Assembly (NCBI GenBank): GCA_009602725.1
Contig: WELB01000002.1
Coordinates: 1,109,770-1,143,928, forward strand
DNA: 34,159 nucleotides
Direction of reading: 5' to 3'
From: Spirogloea muscicola
Lineage: Eukaryota; Streptophyta; Zygnematophyceae; Spirogloeales; Spirogloeaceae
Under the pieces are notes generated by a model. The model worked only from the letters and a program-made list of their open reading frames with translations. It did no database searches and was not told where the DNA came from. The position numbers and the translations under genes are program-made. Positions 8,857 through 19,784 of this stretch are shown in pieces (within the stretch, counting starts at the first letter, position 1; every line of letters begins with the position of its first letter).

Positions 8857-9009
8857 GAAAAGCCAGCCTGACCGTGAAAGCCAGCCTGACTGCAGAGTTG
8901 ACAAGGTCCGAAGGGGCCAGAAAATGCTGAGCAGATGTGGAAGCAAGTTCCATGTAAGATTGGAAGAGCTGTTTCTTCGTTTTGAAAGAGCAGAAGATGT
9001 GCCTTACTT

Positions 9010-9085
9010 CCGGCTCCTTCTGACCTTGTCCACTTCTATGGGCTGACCTCTCACAGCCTCCAGTCAATTTGGCCGCCCTTTCGTT
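9010..9085 (+). repeat. Right arm of the long inverted repeat
   Basis: Partner of 5905-5989. It reads TCCGGCTCC, GACCTTGTCCACTTC, TGGGCTGACC, CCAGTCAATTTGGCCGCC. Related shorter pieces containing GGCCAGCCCAA follow at 9189-9203 and 9241-9275 in the opposite sense, so the family extends beyond this arm. Confidence 0.75.
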
Positions 9086-9089
9086 TCCT

Positions 9090-10221
9090 TTTCTCGAAGT
9101 GTTCCACTAAAGAAGAAGCACCTTCTCATAAACAGCAAGGAAACAGCTCTGTCAAAGAAACAGCGATGGCTGTCAAGAAGTGGGCTAGAGGCCAGCCCAA
9201 GGAGGAGCAGCTCTAAAGAGAGGCAATGGCTGTGAGACTAAGGAGGCCAGCCCAAAGGGGATTAGCAAGGTCGAAAGGCTGGAAGGTGCAAACGTCATGG
9301 TAGCATGATCTTGTTCAGCAGTCGAGAAGTCCCTAGTGTCGCAACTACTGTCACCAAACCTAGTATTGTTGTAGCGTCATCGACACCATCAAGTGAAAGT
9401 CAACGCCGCAGTTGTGGATGCTTCCCCATTATTCAATGGTGATCACCAGCATCATGTCTTGCTTGCAATCACGTGACAAGTGACAACACTCAGCCAAGCA
9501 GCCAATGTCATAAGACAAGCATATAGACTGAATGCATAAGGCTTCCACCGGCCTCTGCTAAATCACTTGTGCACATCCACAATGAGGATGCTCTCATCTG
9601 CAGCGATTACAAGAGAAGCTGCCTGTGTGTAGGACCAATGTGCATCTGTGCTTACGATCGATCTCTAATGAAGTCCCCATTGAGCAATTGGTGCACAAGG
9701 AGAGCAGTGTAAAAGCTGGGCTGATAAGTGGTGGAATGTCAGCAAAGCATCGCGCTCGGGCAGCCCCAGCAATGGGCTGAGCACATGCGGCGGGGCCGGC
9801 AGGGCCACCCTGAATATGGGGCTGGCCACTGGCTGGGCCCGCCAGCAGCTCAAGCAGCGCCATTTGGCGGTGTTGGAGACAATAAATTGAGCCAGCAGTA
9901 CCCCCCCTCCCGCCGAGGCTAATTATCTGCTGGGCGCCTGCCTGGCTGCCGCACCGCTTGTTGGCAGCAGCAGGCTTGCGCTCAGTTGGATACATAATGA
10001 CAATCGATGGGGAGGTGCAAGAGGGAGGAGGGAGGCGGCGCCGGTGGTCTCTCCCCACTGGCCCGGCAGCAGTGGCAGTGGCAGCAGCGATGCCGGCCGG
10101 GGGACACCTCGCGACAACTGCGGCCGCAGTGGCTGCAGCCATTCTCTTTGGTTGCGGGTGCTGAGTGGCCGGCTGGCCGTCACCCTCCACCCTCATTCCT
10201 CGCACTCACCACCTCCTTTGC
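9090..10221. other. Spacer between the repeat nest and the kinase tail
   Basis: To about 9280 it holds more pieces of the GGCCAGCCC repeat family. After that I see no gene. Long ORFs exist on both strands from 9594 to 10205 but have low-complexity alanine/proline/arginine composition and no recognisable domain. Part of this is presumably the kinase 3' UTR. Confidence 0.55.
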
Positions 10222-10956
10222 TTACTTGGGGAGGGGCTTGCGGGAAGGGGCAGTGCCAGAGGCTGGGGCACGCGAGCCAGGGGCAGGGCCGCGGCCTGGA
10301 GACCAGTGCAGCGTCTCGCTGTACTCCTGATACGAGAAGGATGGCGTGGCAACCCCGAGCGTGGCAGTGTTGTCAGCAGAGCCATCGCCGCTCCCGGCCT
10401 CAGAGCTGAAATCAGAGCCAAGCATGCGCGACGCCACGGCTCCTGACGAAGCCGCAGACGGTGCCGAAGACGCCACGGTGCTGCCGGGGGCTGACACCGA
10501 GCAGCTGGAGCTCCCCAGGTGGCCCAAGCTCTCCACCAGCTGCTTCGCCACGTCCCTGCAGAGTCAGCGGTAGCCAGTGAGTCAGATTTGGGGGAGCTGT
10601 GACGAGCCACCAGAGATGCAATTATGAGAGAGTCTCTGGGAGAGGAAGGGGAGAAGGATGCGACTGGAAAGAAAGGGGTGCAGGAAGTACAGCCAGAAAG
10701 TTGGAGAGAAAGGAGCAGAAAAGGAAAGTTTGGTGAGAGAGAGATGTGAAGCAAGGGGTAGTGGCAAGACCTGGAAAAGGGAGAGATGACATAGGCTGGG
10801 TGCTTACCTGATGGTGGGCCGCAGGATGGCCTGGTCTTGCACACACATCCGCGCTATGTCGGCAAGCGCATAGAGCTCGTCGACATTCCAATTGGCTTCA
10901 AGCGCAGGGTCCAGCATCAACGGCAGCTTCTCACGGTCAGCTAGGTACTCCTCAGC
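10222..10956 (-). CDS. Protein kinase C-terminal exons (RLK/Pelle-like), 5' missing
   Basis: Two minus-strand exons: 10808-10956 and 10222-10555, joined in frame across a GTAAGC donor and TGCAG acceptor. The first encodes kinase subdomains X-XI: EEYLADREKLPLMLDPAL, then ELYALADIARMCVQ and ILRPTIRDVAKQL; the arginine of RPT is the conserved subdomain XI residue. This spacing is typical of plant receptor-like and receptor-like cytoplasmic kinases. The second exon adds a Ser/Ala/Gly-rich tail to a stop at 10222. Nothing encoding the ATP-binding or catalytic loops lies upstream: beyond the acceptor comes the (AG)n run and then a different gene on the other strand. The gene is therefore truncated by rearrangement or assembly. 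Confidence 0.75.
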
Positions 10957-10989
10957 CTGTGGTTACCATTGGAATAAGCAGTTAGCAGC

Positions 10990-10992
10990 GAG

Positions 10993-11086
<94 letters not shown>

Positions 11087-11087
11087 N
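10990..11087. repeat. (AG)n microsatellite ending in an ambiguous base
   Basis: Nearly pure AG dinucleotides for about 90 bases, ending in GAAN with N at 11087. Kinase exons stop on one side and TMEM131 coding sequence starts right after it on the other. Long dinucleotide runs often break assemblies. Confidence 0.95.
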
Positions 11088-14000
11088 GAGGACGAGGAGG
11101 AGGAGGAGGCAAGGGCAGCGACGGCCGCGCCGGCGCTCGAGGCGCGGCGGGGCGAGGCTGCGGATTCGGGCTCTGCCGAGCTGGTGCAGTCGGCCGCGGC
11201 GGACGCGACAGCCAAGTGGTCGTGGCCCCTCCCCGTCGTGGCGGCGTGGCCGAGCGCCACGGAGTGGCCTCCGCAGCCGCTGTGCTGGCCGTACGAGCGC
11301 ACCGTGACGCTGGCCAATGTGGGCGCCACGCCGCTGGAGCTGCGCAGCGCCGCCGTGGCCGGCGGCAACGCCCAGTTCTGGGTGGCCGGCTTCGAGCCCC
11401 GCAGCCTGCCGGTGGGCGAGCGCACCGCCGTCAGCGTCGCATTCCTGCCGCGCGCGCTGGGCGGCGCCGAGGCCACGCTGGTCGTCCAGAGCAGCGCCGG
11501 CGACATTCTGCTGCCATTACGGGGGACTGGCGTGGTGTCGCCCTATGGAGTTGCGCCGCTGTCCCGGCTGTCGGTGCCGGTTGCAAGCAGATTCTCGCAC
11601 CACCTCGTGCTGCACAATCCGTATGCCAAGGGCCTCCACCTGCTCGAGGCTCACCTCCCTGAGGACCACTTCAAGCTTGACCTGCTTCGGCCCGGAGATG
11701 TAGCATCCGCCACCAGCAACAACGACGCTGTGGGGCCGCTGGGCCTCTGGCAGATCGCCCCTGGCGAGACGCGCGCGGTGCTGGTTGTCGAGTTTGTCGC
11801 GCCAGCGCCAGGGCATTACCACAGCATGCTGCACATTGAGCTCGGGCGCAACCTCCACTGTCACAATTGGACGCACTCCCTCCTTATTCCCATCGATATT
11901 GAGGTTCCGCATGCTGCTGCATCTGACTGCCTGCCTTTGATCTGCACAAAGCGACGCTGCCTGGGAGCACTGCTCTAAAGCCTGCCATCCCAATCCCCCA
12001 CACGGCACCTTCGCTTGTCTGGCGCCTCTGCTGGTGCTTGTGCTTGAATCATGTTGTTGGGATCTGGAAGCAAGCGGCGATGAGCCATCTCGGACCACCT
12101 CACTCTCATCCCCCTGTCTGTGCAGGCTTGTATGGTGAACTTAAAAGTGGTGCCTGATGTACTCGACTTTGGTACTCTCCTGGGCAGGAGCCCCTCCAAG
12201 CGCCTCCCGCTGAGGTTGCTGAATGTCGGCAGCACGCCCATCGCTGTTGAAGAGGTCTTCCAGGTGACTTGGCAGCGGTGCTGTGCACTGCTGCTTTGCT
12301 TGAGTAGCAATCATTACTGCTAATGGGTGCAGCTCAAGGAGGGCATTCTGACCAGCGGATGGAATGGATGACTGCTGTGCAGGACGCGGGCAGCAAAAGC
12401 AGCTTGGAAGTGCTGGCCATGGAGCGTGGTGCGGTGCTGCAGCCCGGTGTGGAGGCTGCTGTAGCAGACGTGCTCTTCAGACCGCTTGGCGATGTGGAGG
12501 TTGTGAACGGCACCTTGTTCGTGCGCACCAATGATACATCCGGTAGCAGCCTTGTGGAGGTTCGCTGCGCAGGTCGTGTCCTGCGCGGCGAGGTGACGGT
12601 GCAGCCACCGGAGCAGGCTGTGTTCTTCGCATTCAGGGCCCCATTTTTGGCAGCCGGAGCGGAGCAGGAGCGGCTGCTAGGCGACGATGGCAACGCAGCA
12701 GCAGAGTGGCTGCCGCAACAGATGCCGTCCTCGCGGCCCAAAGCACAGTCATTTCGGCTGCGGAATGGCTTTCAATTGCCGCTGGCTCTACTGTCGGCGC
12801 ACATTGTGCCCCCTGCATTCCAGCTTCTCAGCTTTCCAGCAGGCTCGCAAGTGGGGCCAGGGGCGCTCTCTCGGCCAGTCCGCGTGCAATACCGGCCCGA
12901 TGACCCGACAGCGGTGCCCGCGGTGGCAGCGATCTCAGCAATCTTGTCGGTCTTCACTGACCTTGGCAAGCTGGAGGTGGAGCTGCAGGTCCACAGCGGC
13001 CACCTGGAGCTGGGGGGACCCCAGTTGCTCGACCTCGGCTGCGTCGCCGCAGAGGAGAGCCGCACTGTCACCTTCACGCTGCGTAACCCCGCACCAAGGG
13101 CAGTCCCGCTCCTCAGTGTCAGCCATAGCCTGCCGGTCACGTCATTGCGCGTTATTGAGGTGCGAGGCTCGGACGGGATGGCGCTGCCGGAGCACTCGCT
13201 GCACCTGCCCGTCCTCGGGCAGACCCCCAGTGAACTGCAGGAGGGGCACACTGCTGTCTTTGCCCTGGAGGTACATGCCACGTGGCACCACTCAGATGGC
13301 AATGGTGACCTTATAACTGTGACCTCACTGCAAATTATGGCACAACAATCGGCACTGATGTCCTTGCTAGCAGATGCCAGGAGATTGTTTGCCTCCTATC
13401 TGACTACTGAAAGGCCAAGTCTTGCTCTGTTTGCCCCCAAATGACACACAGGTTCGAGCTGGAAAGGCCGAGGATGGTGCAGCCAGGGGGGCCGTCGCTG
13501 TGAGGACTCTATTCGAGCAGCTGATTGTGGCCGTTACGTTTGAGCTAGTAGACGGTGCATTGAGCCTGTCGCCGAGCCCTGTGCACTTCCAGCCATCCTT
13601 CCCGGGGCGCATAAAGACGGTCCCCCTGCGCGCGCTCTCCACGTTCCCACGCCCCATCTTGCTGCAGGCGGTGTTGTCGTCAGACCCCCGCTTACTTGTG
13701 GGGCTCACTGCCACAAAGTTGGATCCGGGCAAGGAGACCGAAATTGCAACTCTCACTCTGGATCTCTCCCTCGGGCGACACTCTGACTACGTTCTTGCCG
13801 GCTCCCCGCGAGCGGCAGCTTGTGCTGACATGTCAGGTGAGCAAACCATAAGCAAACCATAAGCTATCTCTTGGCAGCAGTACCCGTATCTTATCTTCCC
13901 AAGTTTGGGTCATGGTGAATATGTTGGCTGGCTTCCTAGAAGAGTCATTTTATTTGTGTCCCACCATGAGAGTCATGAGCTCATGGTTCCTGTCTGTGAG

Positions 14001-17000
14001 TGTCCACTCAACATGGAATTCAATGTCTATGAGCGTATAGGTACCCAACTGGACAGCAGTCGGCCATGCTTGGCCGGGGACAAGTCGGCCATGCAGCAGC
14101 GAGACACTGCATGGCAGGAACTGCTCCAGTCAAATGGCACGGAAGTTGTTGCACAGATTCTTTTGCAGACCGACGTGGTCAGCCAGAGCGCTGTGCCGGT
14201 GTTGTTTTCGCTGGTGCGACCCCACGTGCTGGCCAATGAGAGTACTCCTCGCCGCTTGGAATATGGACAGGTGCACGTGCACACCACCGAGTGGCGAGAC
14301 GTTTGGGTGGAAAACCCCTCCGACTGGCCGCTGCAGGCACGGCTCGCTCTTAGTGGCGAAAATGCGGCACTTGCACAGTGCTTCTGCGCGGAGGATGAGC
14401 ACGACATGCTCCTGGCCAATGGCCAGAGCTGTACGAACTTGGAGCGTCGTGGTGGCACCAAGCGCCTGTCTCCGTCACTGGCAACGCCACCAGCCTTTGT
14501 GCTGTCGCCCCATGGCGTCAACAGAGCCATTTTGCCGCCACGCAGCCGCCTGCAGATGGGGCCCGTTGGATTCCTGCCACGGCGACTCTGCTCTGCCACA
14601 GCGTCTCTGGTGGTGCACAACAACCTCACGCTGCAGGAGCGACTGCAGCTTCGTGGAGAGGGAGCGTGGGCACACCCGATGGTGCAGGGCCTCCGCACGT
14701 ACCAGACCTCCCGACGGCGGAATGTCAGCGCCCTCCTGCTGCCTCTTAGGATCGAAGGAGCTGTTGGTGATGACCAGGCCCTGCTCCTAGCGGCAGCAGA
14801 CTGCAAGGCTGTGGAGACAAGGTCATCGTTCATTGTTGAGAATGTGGGCACCATGCCGCTCGTTGTGCACCGCATCGGCCTTGACAAGGGCTTTGCATGT
14901 GCTCGGAGCGGGCTGTCCATCAAGCCCTGCGACGGCTTTACTCTCGGCGCTCAAGAGGTTGGTGACATTGAGCAGACATTTACTACCTTCAGGTTTTAGA
15001 CTACAAGGTCAAGAGCCAAGTTTTTGGGGATGTACGTTGAGTTTGCATCACCCTCTATTCCAGTATGACATTGCAAGCAGCTGACCAGAATATGAGTGCG
15101 ACGTTTCTGGAACAGACCGTGGCCATTGAGGTGCGCTTCAAGCCGGACTTCTCAGAGGCGCTAGTGGAGCGACACCTTTTCCTAGAGTCTACGGCTGGCG
15201 TCTCCAAGATTCTGCTGGTGGGGCAGCTGCCACAAGAGTTACTGCCGCTGCTGATTGCGCAGCGCCTAAGGCCACAGGGGGCGCTGCAGGTAGCAGCGGC
15301 GGGCACCCTGCTACTTATGTTGCTTGTTGTGCTGCGGCCTGTGCTGGGCCGCCCACGCAAGCCTTCTGGCCTGCAGGGAGTCACACCTGCACTGAACGTG
15401 CCAGCTGCTTACTCCCACCTTCCCTTGCCTTCCTGCTCTCCCTCCTCTTCATCCTCCTCTGCCACCAATGACTCCTTGGCCACGCCTCCACCCCTCCCAA
15501 CCCCATCAGCTCCCAACTTGTCATCCTCCTGCATCTCATCCACTCCAACGTCCCCTTCTCTGCGGAAGACCAGCAAGGGGCCAGCAGGTCAGGCGCCAAA
15601 TGACGAGGTCAGCGCAAGTGCACCTCAAGTGGCGGCCAGCGCTCAGCTTGCTCACGATGAAGCATTCGAGCATAGGCAGACTCCAACAGCTGCTCAAGGC
15701 AGCACTGCCTCTCCATCCGGGGTCACCTCTGCAGGAAGCACCAGTAGCAGCAGCAGCAGTGGCAAAAGTAGCAGCCTTACACTGGAGCTGAGTGGGGAGC
15801 AGGACTTCTCGCTAGCAGCAAGGAGTCCAGGCAGGCAGCCGGAGCCAGGGACCGCAGTGATGCCAACAGTTGCAGCTACAACGGGGAGCGGAGCTGGCCG
15901 CAAGAAACGGCGGCAACTCCCCAAGGCTGTGGGAGTGGAAGGGGCCTCCCCTCCGTCGCCAGCTTCAGCAGACATGGCCAGCCCGATGCCTGCCTCCAGC
16001 CAGCAGGTGCCCAGGAAGGTCAAATTGCTGCAGCCTGCGGAGCTCCCGGTGGCAAGGTCGACCCAGCTAGACAAGACGATTCAGTCTGCCACGAGGCTGG
16101 AAAGTCAAGGGCAGAGGCCGACGTGGGCGCCCTCGGGTGCAGCCGCTGTGGTCTTGCCCTCGACGCCCAGGAAGCGGCTCCCTGGTCACAAAGTTGAGGA
16201 GTCCAGCAACGATTCACCGTTGGACAACCACGGTTGGAAACTTCGCAGCTGCGACAGTCCTCCCACGACACCTATGGGTGGGAGTCCTGCTGCAGGCCCA
16301 CGCATGGCTCCTCTACCGCTCCTCCCTGCAGTCAGGGCCCCAATGCAGCCAGCTGCACGACTGCCGGCCGTAGCTCCTGGCCCTGGTCGGTTGTCCTCAA
16401 GAGAGGCTGCCTCGAGCAACCTCCACCTTGACGCAGGCACTCCACCGATGGTGGCATCTCTCAAGGACGCTGCCCAGGAAGCCAGCTACCCAGACCCTGC
16501 GCAGCGACGTAGAGTTGAGGAGCTAAAGCAGCAGGCCGTGTCAGGGGAGGTGCGAGCAGGGGAGCTCGAGGGCGTGAGGAGCAGGGCAGGTGACTTGAGC
16601 GAGTTTGACGCAGCTCAGCAGTGCAATGAGGAGGCTCCCAATCTGTACAGCTTGTGGGGCTCGCCCTTTGACGGAGCTCGGCTGGCCAGCCTGCCATTGG
16701 ACAACACTTTAGCAGTGAGCTCGCATGCAGCACCTTTCTTTGAAGAGACGCTCTCCTTTGTGCAGTTCCGCTGTGTCTCTCCTCTCAATTTGCACTGATA
16801 CTTTGTGACTGCTCTTGGTGCCGTCCCTGCAGCGGAGGGACCCTGTCAAGTCCCTGCCTGTGGAGAGGGCTTGCATAGGCTGCCCGCGGACTCCAGCAGC
16901 AGCGCCTTCCTTCACTCAATATGGCTTCTTGTCCGAGTGCCAGGTGAGCCAGCCTCCGTCTCTCTGCGTCCGGATTGCTTACGTTGAGGCGCTCTGACCT

Positions 17001-17524
17001 TCGGCTGATCTACATGCTTATGTGCATTGTGCATGCAGGGTTTGCACAAAGGGCAGACATCACCAACCCTCACTCCTGCATCTGACCCAGTCTTTTGTCC
17101 GAAGGCGAGCCGCGGCCAGCCCAGCAGTCTGATGTGGGAGCCTTTCCCCGACCGCACTGTGCGTGCTGGGCCCTGGGACGAGCAGGCGCTGCGGCCACCT
17201 GCACTTGACAGCGCTGCACACGGTGTCCTTGGTAGCGGCAGGGAACTAGGCCTGTTGGCGCTGGGGACGCCTGTAACCGAGCCCTCCGTGGCACGGCCAG
17301 GCTCCCCTCTGCCCCGCAAGCCTAGCTCACTGCCGGGAGGCTCGGCGTCGCTGCTGCCGGTGCAAGCTGCCCTCTGGCAGTCATATAGGCAGCCAGTGTC
17401 AGGGGCCCCCGCCAGTGGCCCAGCCTCACCATCCCAGATGCCGGAGTTCACGAATTCCAGGTACAACGGTGTTGCCAATGGCTACCACCATCCCAATCTC
17501 TTCCCACCCTTTGATCAGCGGTGA
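11088..17524 (+). CDS. TMEM131-family ER transmembrane protein (5' partial)
   Basis: Large type-I membrane protein of the TMEM131 family; animal TMEM131 works at the ER in export of secretory cargo such as procollagen. Inferred exons: 11088-11903, 12126-12263, 12383-13270, 13452-13836, 14041-14992, 15064-16714, 16833-16943, 17039-17524, about 1,808 residues, close to family length. The luminal part holds repeated PapD/ASH-like beta segments such as ERTVTLANVGATPLEL, LDFGTLLGR...RLLNVGSTPI and FIVENVGTMPLVV. One membrane segment (VAAAGTLLLMLLVVL, ~1134-1150) precedes a ~650-residue Ser/Pro-rich cytosolic tail. The signal peptide and first ~100 residues are missing: the reading frame emerges from the (AG)n/N junction as an acidic stretch. 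The 14992/15064 junction is uncertain (14957/15089 also keeps frame), as is the donor at 13271. Confidence 0.8.
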
Positions 17525-18037
17525 AGACGAAGTTGGCCGCCATGAAAAGCTTCTCGGAGGCTCGGTACCCTCCCTCGGGCGCCCCTGACCCCCTGGTCTG
17601 GCTTGATGTGGCCTGCACTGTGTATGATGTCCCCTTATATTCTAATTTTGTCAGTCAGGTGCCAGCAACGCGCACTTGCAACTTATCAGCAAAGCACTCT
17701 GCCCTGAGTCTCTAAGCATGCCCCCAGTTTATTATTTGCTACGCTTCACCGAACTCAACCGAGTGTCAGTACATGCAAGCTCCAAGCAACTGAGTCAAGG
17801 ATATCTGACTCAGTTGCACACATGACAACAACTTAAGGGAGCTCGTGTTGGTGGACAGTGGTCGGTGCAGCAAAACTCCGTCCCACTCTACTTCCCACTC
17901 TAGTCCTATGCCTACAGTGCGCGCTCAGGAGCTTTCAGAGTCAGCTGTGTGGAGCTGTTCTTCTGAAGCTGCACGACTTTTGTTACAAAATTGGCCTGTC
18001 ACTTCCAGATGGCCCCCAGCTCTGAGGAACTGGGCAG
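17525..18037. other. Convergent 3' spacer between TMEM131 and BAP31 genes
   Basis: About 510 bases separate two stop codons on opposite strands. I see no gene. A local repeat-like pair CAACTGAGTCAAGG/GACTCAGTTGC around 17787-17817 could form a stem. Confidence 0.6.
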
Positions 18038-19042
18038 TCAAATCTCCTTGCTCTTCTCGCGCTCAGGGGGTGTCACGGGTGCTGGCACGGCCGGTGCCGG
18101 CATGGCACCTTGAGTTGCAGCCATAGACCTGGCGAGCACAACCTTCTCTTCCAGCCGCTGCAAGTGCGCATATATCACGCACACCCGGTACAGCAACCTG
18201 CAACATGGATGTCCACAGTGTCAACAATGACAGCGCAGTCCCGCATGCTGAAGGCAGGCAGGGCCTCGACTTGCTGAGTATTGCAGTCAAATCTAGCAAG
18301 GACGCTGCAGCCAGCCTATCTCCCACACAGCCATCGAGCCAACAGCGGCTATCAGACAAGCCCGTAGACCCGACCCTGGCAGCAGCAGGCAGCTGACCAG
18401 TAGAAGAAGAGGGCCGAAAGCGCCACCAGCGCGTTGCGCTGCGCCTTGAACTTCTGGGAGCCATCAGCAGCAGCATGCAAGCACCAGGCGATCGTCAGCT
18501 TGAAAACTTCGTCGGTTCGTGCGAAGGAGCGAACGACAGGTCAAAGACCGTCTCGTGCAGCATGCAAAGGAAACGATGTGCCGGGTGTTAGCGCGCAGCT
18601 CGCAGCAGAGCGCGAGAAGGAGTGCAATTGCGTCCAGTTTGTGTGGAGTGAGGGAAGGCGGGCGCAGACCTTCCTCTCGAAGCGCTCGCGGTCAAAGGGC
18701 GAGCAGACGTCGTCCTTGCAAACCAGGTGGCGGTCGTAGGACAGGTACACCTCTGCGCATGCGAGGGAGCGAGTGAGCAGGCCGCAGCTGCGCGGGCACG
18801 GCAGCCATGCTGGAGCGAGCTGGGAGCAGCAGGGAGCAGCGCCCGGGCGAGGAGCGGGCGAGGCGGGCACCGAGGAGCTGGAAGGCGGCAAAGGGCACGA
18901 TGGCGAGCAGCGGCTGCAGCGCCCGCGCGGCGAGCGGCACGGCGGCGCGGCGCGCGGGCGGCGGCACGGGCAGCGTCAGCAGCAGCAGCAGCACCGCCTC
19001 CGCGGCCGCGGCCATGCCCAGCATCACCCACTGCAGCGCCAT
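18038..19042 (-). CDS. BAP31-like ER membrane protein
   Basis: Small three-span ER membrane protein of the BAP29/BAP31 family, which acts in ER quality control and export of membrane proteins. Exons on the minus strand: 18871-19042, 18670-18752, 18398-18453, 18038-18197; phases close, giving 156 residues. The start MALQWVMLGMAAAAEAVLLL is in good context (GCGGCATGG). Membrane segments lie near 5-25, 42-57 and 90-108 (ALVALSALFFYWLLYRVCV), with a Cys-containing hydrophilic loop (VCKDDVCSPFDRERF) between the last two. The protein ends EKSKEI, a KxKxx dilysine ER-retrieval signal as expected for the family. It is shorter than plant and animal BAP31 (over 200 residues), lacking most of the C-terminal coiled coil. 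Confidence 0.8.
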
Positions 19043-19784
19043 GCCGCGGCGGCGGCGGCGGCGGCGGGGCAGGGAAAGGATACACGGGTTGCCGGAGTGC
19101 GCGAGGCCCGCAGGGGCCGCCCGCGGTCCCGGCTCCGCCGTTGCGGGTGCCAGCAGCGCCCACTCGGGGAGACGCGGGGGCCACCCGTCGGCTGCCGTCT
19201 GGCACAGCCAAATCTGCAGCACCCCCGGATTTGGGTTCCGCGCCTCGATCAACTGTATGGCAATATGCGGCGGGGCCCTAAGACCCCCAGCCCTAACCTC
19301 CCCACCGCACCCGCGCCAGCTCGCCACCGCCGNCCCCGGGGGGACCTGCTGCCGCAGCCGCCGGCTCCGCGCCACTGACGCCGCCCGGGGGCCTCCGCGG
19401 CGCCCGGCCCGAGCTCCTGCGCCTGCAAGGTGCGGCCTCCAGGGTTGAGCCGCCGCTGCTCTGCGGCAGCCGTCGCCCGCCGTGGCGGCCTGCCGAGGGG
19501 TTCGTCGCTCCACTGTCGGCTGGCCCTTCGCAGCTCCGGCCGGACCCCTCGCCCTGAGCTTCTTGACCTGCGGCGGCGGCGCTTCCGGCAGACGAGAACG
19601 GCGGCGGCGGTGGCGCGCTGCGACAGCCTCTGGGGCCTGCCGGTGATATCGACAGTAGAGGTGCTTGCCTCATCAGCTGCTGGAACCCTACTCCACAAGC
19701 CATCTCTCGGCCTGCTGGCGCTCGGCACCGGGAGCCTCGGCTGCCGCCGCCGTCGCCGTCTCTCCCAGCACACGAGAGCCTACC
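19043..19784. promoter_or_regulatory. Divergent promoter / 5' UTR region between BAP31 and EXA1 genes
   Basis: About 740 very GC-rich bases lie between two start codons facing away from each other, so both promoters and 5' UTRs must fall here. An N at 19332 interrupts it. CGG/CCG triplet runs occur near 19045-19070 and elsewhere. Long ORFs here are composition artefacts. No TATA box stands out. Confidence 0.5.

Noticed and set aside
5905-9085. Autonomous DNA transposon
   Set aside because: No transposase is encoded between the inverted arms; all coding sequence belongs to the LINE. A composite element remains only a hypothesis.
9594-10205. 203-codon minus-strand ORF
   Set aside because: Low-complexity composition and no recognisable motif; it probably lies in the kinase 3' flank.
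10892-11662. Plus-strand ORF reading through the AG repeat as (ER)n
   Set aside because: Any frame through AG repeats is open; the continuation is out of frame with the TMEM131 coding sequence.
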